Assembly (NCBI GenBank): GCA_945487985.1
Contig: CALYTX010000038.1
Coordinates: 1-9,012 of the forward strand
Direction of reading: 5' to 3'
DNA from: an uncultured Verrucomicrobiota bacterium
GTDB taxonomy: Bacteria; Verrucomicrobiota; Kiritimatiellia; RFP12; UBA1067
Length of the DNA stretch: 9,012 bases
Part shown: one piece after another, positions 1-6,433 of the stretch
Position numbering within the stretch: the first letter of the stretch is position 1
How the letters are laid out: each line of letters begins with the position of its first letter
Translations under genes and position numbers: made by a program
The notes under the pieces: generated by a model
The model's input: the letters and a program-made list of their open reading frames with translations, nothing else
What the model was told of the DNA's origin: nothing
The model's database searches: none

Positions 1-1367
1 CGGGCGACAAAGTTGCCGCCGGCGATTTTCTCGGGTGGGTAACCGAAGGAATATTCGACAACAAGACGATGCCAGGCCACAAAATAATGGTTCCCTTCGG
101 CCTGCGCGGAATCTATACGGTCAAAAGCGTGGCTCCCGCCGGCGAGTATACCGTTACGGAAGATATTGCCGTGCTCACCAACGACCAGGGTGTCGAAACC
201 AAAGTGCAGATGATGCAGCGCTGGCCGGTGAAGGTGCCTGTGAAATGCTACACCGAACGGCTTGAACCGACGGAAACGCTCGAAACGACCGTACGCACCA
301 TCGATACCTTCTTCCCAGTGGCCGTCGGTGGAACCTACTGCATCCCTGGCCCCTTCGGCGCCGGCAAAACGGTTCTGCAGCAGACAACCGCGCGCTACGC
401 GAAGGTAGATGTCGTCATCTCCGCCGCGTGCGGCGAGCGCGCCGGCGAGGTCGTGGAAACGCTCAAGGAGTTCCCTGAAATTAAAGACCCTAAGACCGGT
501 CAATCGCTGATGAAGCGCACGATCATCATCTGCAACACCTCGTCGATGCCGGTGGCTTCGCGCGAAGCTTCGGTCTACACCGCCGTGACGCTCGCGGAAT
601 ATTTCCGACAGATGGGTCTCAATGTGTTAGTGCTCGCCGATTCAACCTCGCGCTGGGCGCAGGCGATGCGCGAACTTTCCGGCCGACTCGAGGAAATCCC
701 CGGTGAAGAAGCCTTTCCCGCCTACCTTGAATCGCGCATCGCGGCGTTCTACGAACGCGCCGGACGCGTCCGCCTGCGGGACGGATCGGTAGGCTCGGTC
801 ACCATCGGCGGCACCGTATCGCCAGCCGGCGGCAACTTCGACGAACCGGTTACGCAGGCAACGCTGAAGGTGGTCGGCGGCTTCCACGGTCTTTCGCGCG
901 CACGGTCCGACGCGCGGCGCTATCCAGCAATCGACCCGCTCGATTCGTGGAGCCACTACAACTCGGTGATTGAACAGGCACGGGTCGAAAAGGCGCGCGA
1001 AATCCTGCGCAAGGGCAATGAAGTTGGCCAGATGATGAAGGTGGTCGGCGAAGAAGGAACCTCGCTGGAAGATTTCACAACCTACCTCAAAGCCGAGTTC
1101 CTCGACGCGGTCTACCTCCAGCAGAACGCGTTTTCCGATGCGGACGCGACCACCCCCGTGAAACGCCAACAGACGATGTTCGATCTCGTGGAGAAGGCGC
1201 TGCTCGCCAATTACGGCTTCGACCAGAAAGACGCAACCCGTAAATTCTTCATGGAGCTTCAGCAGACTTTCATCGACTGGAACGACAAGCCTTTCGAGTC
1301 GGCCGAATTCGAGGCGCTGAAACAAACCCTCAATCAGAAAATCGAGGAGGCGGCCAATGTTCAATAA
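1..1367 (+). CDS. atpA/ntpA: V/A-type ATPase catalytic subunit A (5' end outside the window)
   Basis: This is the nucleotide-hydrolysing or ATP-synthesising subunit of a rotary V/A-type ATPase, located in the cytoplasmic A3B3 head. The frame is already open at base 3 and reads GDKVAAGDFLGWV, typical of the region before the catalytic fold, so the ATG at 69 is internal. About 454 residues are visible. The family is usually near 580-600, so roughly 130 residues lie to the left. The P-loop GPFGAGKT is at 348-371. The GERAGE motif with the catalytic glutamate is at 432-449. The Walker B region ends in ADSTSRW near 637-657. GEEAFPAYLESR and the GGTVSPAGGNF and RRYPAIDPLDSWS blocks follow. The last two resemble the form in chlamydiae, spirochaetes and Bacteroidetes. 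The stop overlaps the start of subunit B by 11 bases. Family assignment is secure. Whether H+ or Na+ is moved cannot be told without the K subunit. Confidence 0.96.
   Translation, partial: GDKVAAGDFLGWVTEGIFDNKTMPGHKIMVPFGLRGIYTVKSVAPAGEYTVTEDIAVLTNDQGVETKVQMMQRWPVKVPVKCYTERLEPTETLETTVRTIDTFFPVAVGGTYCIPGPFGAGKTVLQQTTARYAKVDVVISAACGERAGEVVETLKEFPEIKDPKTGQSLMKRTIIICNTSSMPVASREASVYTAVTLAEYFRQMGLNVLVLADSTSRWAQAMRELSGRLEEIPGEEAFPAYLESRIAAFYERAGRVRLRDGSVGSVTIGGTVSPAGGNFDEPVTQATLKVVGGFHGLSRARSDARRYPAIDPLDSWSHYNSVIEQARVEKAREILRKGNEVGQMMKVVGEEGTSLEDFTTYLKAEFLDAVYLQQNAFSDADATTPVKRQQTMFDLVEKALLANYGFDQKDATRKFFMELQQTFIDWNDKPFESAEFEALKQTLNQKIEEAANVQ
1345..1350 (+). promoter_or_regulatory. Strong Shine-Dalgarno for ATPase subunit B
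   Basis: A perfect AGGAGG lies inside the end of the subunit A gene, six bases before the ATG at 1357. It fixes the start of subunit B despite the 11-base overlap. It suggests B is translated efficiently by its own initiation, consistent with the equal A and B stoichiometry known for A3B3 heads. Confidence 0.85.
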
Positions 1368-2658
1368 CAAAATCTACCACCAGATTGACGCTCTTTCCGG
1401 CTCAATCGCCACCCTGCGCGCCGATGGTGTCAAATACGGCGAAATCGCCGAAATCGAATCGCGCGCAGGCACGTCGCTGGCGCAGGTCATCAAACTCGAC
1501 GGAGCCAGCGTAACCTTGCAGATTTTCGCCGGCGCGCGCGGTGTCGACACGGCCGCGAAGGTTCGCTTTCTCGGACAGACAATGAAAGTTCCATATTCGC
1601 AGGCGCTGCTCGGACGCGCTTTCACCGGCGCATGCCAGCCGCGCGACGGAGGGCCGGCGATCGAAGACAACCCCTCGCCTATCGGCCAGCCGTCGGTGAA
1701 TCCGGCCAAACGCATCATGCCTAACCGGATGGTGCGCACGAACATCCCGATGATTGACTTGTTCAATTCGCTCGTCGTCTCGCAGAAGTTGCCGATCTTC
1801 GCCAAAGCCGGCGAGCCCTACAACGAACTTCTGGCGCGAATCGCGCTACAGGCAAACTCCGATGTCATCGTCATCGGGGGCATGGGGCTTAAATACGACG
1901 AATACCTCAAGTTCCGCAACACGCTCGACAAGTCCGGCGCATTGGCCAAAACCGTGATGTTCGTCCACACCGCAGCCGATCCGACCGTGGAATGCATGCT
2001 GGTACCGGACGTTTCGCTGGCGGTGGCCGAAAAGTTCGCGCTCGAGGGCAATGATGTCCTGTGCCTCTTGACGGATATGACATCCTTCGCCGACGCGATG
2101 AAGGAAATCGCCATCACGATGGAACAGATTCCTTCCAACCGCGGCTATCCGGGCGATTTGTACTCGCAGCTGGCATCGCGTTACGAAAAAGCGGTGGACT
2201 TCGACGGCGCCGGATCGATTACGATTCTCGCCGTGACCACCATGCCCGGCGACGATGTCACCCATCCAGTTCCCGACAACACAGGCTATATCACCGAGGG
2301 ACAATTCTACCTGCGCAACGGCCGCATCGAGCCGTTCGGTTCTCTCTCACGTCTAAAGCAACAGGTTAACAAAAACACTCGCGAAGACCACCGCACGGTG
2401 ATGGACGCGATGATTAAACTTTACGCGCAGTACAAAGAGACGCTTGAAAAGCAATCCATGGGCTTCAAAATGTCGCCTTGGGATCTCAAATTGCTGAAAT
2501 ACGGCGCGGCGTTCGAGAAAGGAATGATGGATCTTTCCGTCAATATTCCGTTGGAAGAGGCGCTTGACTTGGGATGGAAAATTCTTGCCGACTGCTTTGA
2601 AAAAGGCGAGGTTGGAATCCCATCCAAGCTTTCAGACAAGTTCTGGCCCAAGGCTTAA
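1357..2658 (+). CDS. atpB/ntpB: V/A-type ATPase regulatory subunit B
   Basis: This is the non-catalytic nucleotide-binding subunit that alternates with A in the cytoplasmic head. It has 433 residues, within the usual range. The N-terminal beta-barrel part contains VRFLGQTMKV and LLGRAFTGACQPRDGGP (about 69-100). RMVRTNIPMIDLFNSL (124-139) leads to the place of the P-loop, which reads FAKAGEPYNELL (148-159). It lacks GxGKT, as expected for a B subunit. CLLTDMTSFADAMKEI (236-251), NRGYPGDLYSQLASRYE (261-277) and DDVTHPVPDNTGYITEGQF (299-317) are family blocks. SLSRL (329-333) carries the arginine that in this family reaches the catalytic site of A. The start is supported by AGGAGG at 1345. Subunits D, I and K do not follow: the next gene is convergent, with its stop 16 bases away. 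Family assignment is secure. Confidence 0.96.
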   Translation: MFNNKIYHQIDALSGSIATLRADGVKYGEIAEIESRAGTSLAQVIKLDGASVTLQIFAGARGVDTAAKVRFLGQTMKVPYSQALLGRAFTGACQPRDGGPAIEDNPSPIGQPSVNPAKRIMPNRMVRTNIPMIDLFNSLVVSQKLPIFAKAGEPYNELLARIALQANSDVIVIGGMGLKYDEYLKFRNTLDKSGALAKTVMFVHTAADPTVECMLVPDVSLAVAEKFALEGNDVLCLLTDMTSFADAMKEIAITMEQIPSNRGYPGDLYSQLASRYEKAVDFDGAGSITILAVTTMPGDDVTHPVPDNTGYITEGQFYLRNGRIEPFGSLSRLKQQVNKNTREDHRTVMDAMIKLYAQYKETLEKQSMGFKMSPWDLKLLKYGAAFEKGMMDLSVNIPLEEALDLGWKILADCFEKGEVGIPSKLSDKFWPKA

Positions 2659-2672
2659 AAGCTCACAGCCTT
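2650..2672 (+). terminator. Possible weak hairpin terminator between convergent genes
   Basis: AAGGCT at 2650-2655 pairs with AGCCTT at 2667-2672 around an 11-base loop. The stem starts in the last codons of ATPase subunit B, whose stop codon lies in the loop, and ends just before the receptor stop at 2675. Only TTCTTC follows the left arm of the repeat on the plus strand, and no U-run follows on the minus strand. A terminator is suggested mainly by position between two converging genes. The stem is short, so this is a weak call. Confidence 0.25.
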
Positions 2673-2674
2673 CT

Positions 2675-4822
2675 TCAGAAACTCGCACGCAAACCGATTT
2701 CGAAGGTTCGCGGTTCGCCCACGAGGCACTCGTAGTAGTGGCGGGCGGATTCAAAATATTTTTCGCCAAAGAGGTTGCGGATGCCGAACGACAAGATCCA
2801 ATCCTCCGGCCCGCCAAACTTCGTCAACGGCATGGAGAGGTTCACATCGAAAACATGACTCTGGTCGAAATAGAGGTTTTCGTCCACAAATGCCCCGCGG
2901 AAAGTCGCGAAACTCTTCGAGCGGAAGCGATAGGATCCGCCAACGACGATGTCCCGAAGCAAATCGCAGCAGTCAATCCGATAGGACGTAGAAAGTGACA
3001 GGGTGTGATTGGGATTGCGACGGAAGACCTCGCTCGCCGCCGCGCAATCACGATAGCGGTTGTAGGCGTACATCGCCATGACGGTCCAGTTCTCGGTCAA
3101 GTCGCCCGCGAGGGAAAGTTCGACGCCCTGCGATTTGTTCTTGCCCTCGAAGCGGTAGAAGATGTCATTGTCGATCGTCTCGGCGACAGGCGTATTCTCT
3201 TGTCCAATATAATAATACGAGGCTGAAAACCAAAGCTGCTCCGCCGGACGGACCCTAACGCCCCCTTCATACTGAGTTGCCCGCCAAGGATCGGTCGGAC
3301 GGCTCCCGTCCGCATCGCGATAACCAAGCGTCGGTGTGACCGTCTCGGACAAGTTGCCGAAAAAGACGAGCCAGTCGAAGGGCTGGATGGTGATGCCGCC
3401 GCGCGGGGAAAACGCAGTCTCGTCGCAATGCCGATAGTGCGTATATGTCGTCACTCTCGTCGCCGGGTTCACCGACGCCGCCGTCTGCTGATTTTCGCGA
3501 AAGTAGTCGCAGCGGACGCCGCCGAGGAGCGTCACCCACCCCCAGCCGATCGAGTCTTGCAGCGTTACGCCGTAGCGCGACACCGGCGCGCCGAAACCGC
3601 TCGTCGACTCGCGGTAGTAGAAGTCGGGCTGGAGAACGAAACTATTGCTGAAGCCTCCCGGAAGTTCATCTTTGGTGTAAATGGAACGGGCGTAGAGGTT
3701 GTAGTTGCGGTTGATGCGGTTCGAGCGCGAAAAATTCGAAGTCATATACTTGCTGCCCGATGGCCACTCCCCCGTCTTGTAGAATTCCGCCGCCTCGGCG
3801 TTCGCCATATAGGGCTCGCGCGTCGTCTGCTCCCAGTCGGAAAAAACGAAAGCACCACCGAACTTGAGCAGCCAATCATCCGTCACCTGCCAGTCCACAT
3901 ACGGATTTACATAAATCGAATCGTATTTCGACCGGTCGTCCTTACGGCAGGAGGACTCATACCAGCTATAGCCCGCGGCCGGTTTGCCGCGCCAGACGGG
4001 GATGCCGATATAGCTGGGCTGATCCGTCTTCTGGAACATCGTCTTCAGTCCGAACGTCACGCTTTCGGAAGGCGACCAGACGAAGGACGGGGCAATTGCG
4101 TAGGACTGCCGCGGCTCGGCGCCCTGCTGGGATCCCTGATTGCAGTATGCCGGGGAAAAGAAGTCGACGGTGCTGATGACGCGCATCGCGAAAACATCCT
4201 CGGCAACGACTTCGTTGGCGTCAATCATCCCGCGTTGACGCCAAGTGCGCTTGCCGAGCGAAGTGTTGGCCTGAAACTGGCGCGCCGTCTCGCGAAGCTG
4301 CGCGCCCTTGAGATAGAGATTGACAGACCCGCCCGCGCCCGAGTTGTTCTGCTGGGCTCCCGCGCCGCCGGTCAGCGATCCGATCGGACCCTTGACAACC
4401 TCGACGCGCTCCATGAGGAACGGATCCATAAACAGCCCTGCACCGCTGCCAATCGGCACCACGCCATCGAAGGCCGGCTCGCTACCGCCCATTCCACGAA
4501 TCGTGAAAGTCCCAGGCTGGCGGATGAGCAGCGACTTGCCGCCCGTTTCGATACCGGGGACATAGCGCATCAGATCATGGAGATCGGTCGGATTGTGTTC
4601 GCGGATGAAATCTTCCGTCAGCGTGTCGACCACGGTTGGCAGTTTCTCCGGCGGCAGATCCGTGAACGTCCCTCCATTAACTGTTTGCGGACGATACCGC
4701 GAAAGCGCTGTCGCCTCGACGGTGATGGTTCCCAACGACGCTACCTGATTGGTCGCCTCTTCCGCGTAGACGGACGCAAACGCGACGCAAATCACCGCAC
4801 ATACAAGCGAAATCGTTTTCAT
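2675..4822 (-). CDS. TonB-dependent outer-membrane receptor, siderophore-receptor-like
   Basis: This is a 715-residue outer-membrane transporter that would use energy from TonB/ExbBD to import a bound ligand. Residues 1-20 form a signal peptide (hydrophobic core, likely cleavage after VYA). GTITVEAT (31-38) is TonB-box-like. The plug covers about 55-175 and includes LPTVVDTLTEDFI (61-73), LMRYVPGI (84-91), FTIRGMGG (106-113) and MERVEVVKGPIGSLTGGAG (137-155), the pattern of ferric-siderophore receptors. The rest is a beta-barrel of alternating aromatic residues, with RNLFGEKYF (682-690) near the end and a terminal Phe as expected for outer-membrane insertion. The mature part has eight cysteines (227, 292, 438, 466, 593, 618, 619, 699), which could form extracellular disulfides. 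It lies 34 bases downstream of mnmA on the same strand; GAGAGG precedes the ATG by 4 bases. I see no Fur-box-like repeat, and the ligand is unknown. Confidence 0.93.
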   Translation of the reverse strand: MKTISLVCAVICVAFASVYAEEATNQVASLGTITVEATALSRYRPQTVNGGTFTDLPPEKLPTVVDTLTEDFIREHNPTDLHDLMRYVPGIETGGKSLLIRQPGTFTIRGMGGSEPAFDGVVPIGSGAGLFMDPFLMERVEVVKGPIGSLTGGAGAQQNNSGAGGSVNLYLKGAQLRETARQFQANTSLGKRTWRQRGMIDANEVVAEDVFAMRVISTVDFFSPAYCNQGSQQGAEPRQSYAIAPSFVWSPSESVTFGLKTMFQKTDQPSYIGIPVWRGKPAAGYSWYESSCRKDDRSKYDSIYVNPYVDWQVTDDWLLKFGGAFVFSDWEQTTREPYMANAEAAEFYKTGEWPSGSKYMTSNFSRSNRINRNYNLYARSIYTKDELPGGFSNSFVLQPDFYYRESTSGFGAPVSRYGVTLQDSIGWGWVTLLGGVRCDYFRENQQTAASVNPATRVTTYTHYRHCDETAFSPRGGITIQPFDWLVFFGNLSETVTPTLGYRDADGSRPTDPWRATQYEGGVRVRPAEQLWFSASYYYIGQENTPVAETIDNDIFYRFEGKNKSQGVELSLAGDLTENWTVMAMYAYNRYRDCAAASEVFRRNPNHTLSLSTSYRIDCCDLLRDIVVGGSYRFRSKSFATFRGAFVDENLYFDQSHVFDVNLSMPLTKFGGPEDWILSFGIRNLFGEKYFESARHYYECLVGEPRTFEIGLRASF

Positions 4823-4824
4823 AC

Positions 4825-4857
4825 AACCTCTCTAACGGCACCGCCCGTACAGAGGTT
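4825..4857 (-). promoter_or_regulatory. Putative hairpin sequestering the receptor's ribosome binding site
   Basis: In the transcript from the minus strand, AACCUCU (4857-4851) can pair perfectly with AGAGGUU (4831-4825). Inside the 19-base loop, ACGG (4848-4845) can pair with CCGU (4838-4835) around a 6-base apex. The 3' arm contains almost all of the receptor's GAGAGG (4832-4827). The 5' arm begins at the last base of the mnmA stop codon. There is no U-run afterwards, so a terminator is unlikely. The structure is seen by base pairing only; a role in translational control or coupling is inferred. Confidence 0.4.
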
Positions 4858-5924
4858 CATCCGTTTTCGCGGATTATCGTGCCGCCGGCGAGAATCTCGT
4901 CGGACTCGGCCGCATAGAAGACGGCACTCTGTCCAGGAGCGATGCCGGCGATTCCCTCTGGAAATTCGCAATGCGTGCCGCACAGCACTGCCGGACCCTT
5001 CGGTCGGCCGGCCGAACGAACCTTGACGCGGCAGGGAACGCTTTCGCCGGCCTTGGCTGGATCGAGTGCGCCGTAGACCATGTCCTCCACCTCGAGCGTT
5101 GTCTTGATTGCATCGGAAGCACGGCCGACAATTACCTCGTTGCGGCAAGCATTAAGATCAATCACATAATATGGCGTACCCCCGCCGATGCCCAGCCCCT
5201 TGCGCTGGCCGACGGTGTAGTGCCAAAAACCGCGGTGTACGCCGAGCACCTTGCCGTCAAGATCGACGATTTTGCCCTCGCGCTCGTGCGCGCCGATAAG
5301 TTCATTGCGATCGCCGGAATAGAAATCCTGGCTGTCGGGGCGCTCGGCGCACGCCAGCCCCTTCTCGCGCGCAAGCTCGCGAATCTCCGCCTTGGTAAAT
5401 CCGCCGAGTGGAAACTCGCATTCGGCAAGCTGCGCCTGGGAAAGGCGATAGAGAAAGTAGCTTTGATCCTTGTTCTCGTCGAGCGCGCGGGCAACCGCCA
5501 GACGATTGCCCTTGCTAACGATGCGCGCATAGTGGCCAGTTGCGAATTTGTCAAACGCCAATCCCGCTTGCCGCGCCAGGCGTGGAAGCAGGCCAAACTT
5601 GAGCAGCGCATTGCAGCGCACACACGGGTTCGGCGTTTTGCCGCCCAAATAAGTTTCGCGGAAATAAGCAATCACCTCGCGATTGTAGACATCGAAGCAA
5701 TCGAACACGTGGTATTCGATTCCCAGCTTCTTCGCCAGCCTGCCGGCCGTGGCGATATCCTCGATTTCGTGCGCGCCAAAACAGGCATCGCGATCGCCCC
5801 CCTTGTAAAAACCCTCGCGCCACAGTTTCATCGTTATGCCGACAACCTCGTGGCCCTGCTCCTTGAGCAGCATGGCCGCCACGCTGGAATCGACTCCTCC
5901 GGACAATCCTACCGCGTATTTCAT
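4857..5924 (-). CDS. mnmA: tRNA-specific 2-thiouridylase MnmA, variant lacking the second catalytic Cys
   Basis: MnmA adds sulfur to C2 of wobble uridine 34 in tRNAs for Lys, Glu and Gln, using ATP to adenylate the base and a persulfide sulfur donor. This copy has 355 residues, the usual length. The PP-loop SGGVDSS is at 8-14, GHYARI at 130-135, the KDQSYFL block at 152-158, and the tRNA-binding GQRKGLGIGGG at 239-249. The C-terminal barrel ends with GQSAVFY (331-337). The first catalytic site reads PNPCVRCN (98-105). Its second cysteine, C104, corresponds to E. coli Cys102, and C101 replaces E. coli Asp99. At the second site, where E. coli has DSTGICF with Cys199, this protein has DSQDFYSGD (197-205), with Tyr at the cysteine position. 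C48 in ACFG is a further candidate ligand. The start overlaps the NYN gene stop as ATGA, with no clear Shine-Dalgarno, so translation is probably coupled. Confidence 0.95.
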   Translation of the reverse strand: MKYAVGLSGGVDSSVAAMLLKEQGHEVVGITMKLWREGFYKGGDRDACFGAHEIEDIATAGRLAKKLGIEYHVFDCFDVYNREVIAYFRETYLGGKTPNPCVRCNALLKFGLLPRLARQAGLAFDKFATGHYARIVSKGNRLAVARALDENKDQSYFLYRLSQAQLAECEFPLGGFTKAEIRELAREKGLACAERPDSQDFYSGDRNELIGAHEREGKIVDLDGKVLGVHRGFWHYTVGQRKGLGIGGGTPYYVIDLNACRNEVIVGRASDAIKTTLEVEDMVYGALDPAKAGESVPCRVKVRSAGRPKGPAVLCGTHCEFPEGIAGIAPGQSAVFYAAESDEILAGGTIIRENG

Positions 5925-6433
5925 TGGACAGTGCTTATGCGTTTGATGTTCTTGAGAAGATCCTTGTCGGCGCTACGCACCTCAATTTTGTCCGCCAGGC
6001 CGCAATACCGCGCCATGCGCAGAAAATCGACGATGAAGCGATCGGCCCGATGCGCGCCGGTTCCGCCAGTGTATGAAACGCGCAAACGTCCATCATTGAC
6101 AACATTCTCGCGCGGCCCGTCAAAGACTATCCACACGCAATCGCAGGGATTGGCAGATAGATACTCCCGGGCTCTGCCGATAAGTTCTTCGGGGGTGCGG
6201 GCTGTCTTTTGCGCGCCCAAAACGAGATTCCATCCGTCCACCACCACCATTTTCCCGCCCGGCGGCAGCGCACGCAAATCGACCGCTGCGGCCATCGCTA
6301 AATCGAAATGGTTCGCCAGTTCGTCGTTCTGCTCGCGCAAGCGCGTGTTTTCCGCCTTGAGCGCTGCAATTTGCAGCTTGAGCTGCTTCAAATGCAACGC
6401 CCTGGTTCCTATAATGACATCCTGTGCGCTCAC
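5921..6433 (-). CDS. NYN/PIN-like domain protein with N-terminal leucine-zipper coiled coil, putative RNase
   Basis: The C-terminal half resembles YacP-type NYN domains, metal-dependent RNases of the PIN-like fold. With numbering from the GTG at 6445, MVVVDGWNLVLG (66-77) gives the first acidic residue D70 and N73. VWIVFDGP (104-111) gives D109. GAHRADRFIVDF (130-141) gives D135 and D140, and VRSADKDLL (156-164) gives D160. These fit the usual acidic cluster, though the domain is short (about 105 residues). Residues 17-50 form a coiled coil with Leu at 22, 29, 36 and 43. No TM segment or signal peptide is visible. Two starts fit: GTG at 6445 (174 aa) or GTG at 6433 (170 aa). I prefer 6433 because it forms a 4-base GTGA overlap with the symporter stop, matching the ATGA overlap with mnmA. 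The RNase role is inferred; the target is unknown, although the mnmA link hints at tRNA or the ribosome. Confidence 0.72.
   Translation of the reverse strand: MSAQDVIIGTRALHLKQLKLQIAALKAENTRLREQNDELANHFDLAMAAAVDLRALPPGGKMVVVDGWNLVLGAQKTARTPEELIGRAREYLSANPCDCVWIVFDGPRENVVNDGRLRVSYTGGTGAHRADRFIVDFLRMARYCGLADKIEVRSADKDLLKNIKRISTVQ

Noticed and set aside
69..71. ATG at 69 as the true start of ATPase subunit A
   Set aside because: The frame continues upstream to base 3 with family-like sequence, and a start at 69 would leave the protein over 100 residues short.
642..1370. 242-codon minus-strand open frame opposite ATPase subunit A
   Set aside because: It lies wholly opposite conserved ATPase motifs and has no recognisable features of its own.
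4823..4900. Fur box or strong promoter for the receptor gene
   Set aside because: No Fur-like repeat is visible. A GATAAT at 4878-4873 (minus strand) has no convincing -35 partner at a suitable distance.
5000..5020. GC-rich palindrome around TCGGCCGGCCGA
   Set aside because: It sits inside mnmA in ordinary codons and is easily produced by GC-rich composition; no repeat copies were noticed elsewhere.
3428..5026. 532-codon plus-strand open frame opposite the receptor and mnmA
   Set aside because: It is antisense to two well-recognised proteins. Its translation is Arg- and His-rich with no fold or motif, as expected from the complement of GC-rich coding DNA.
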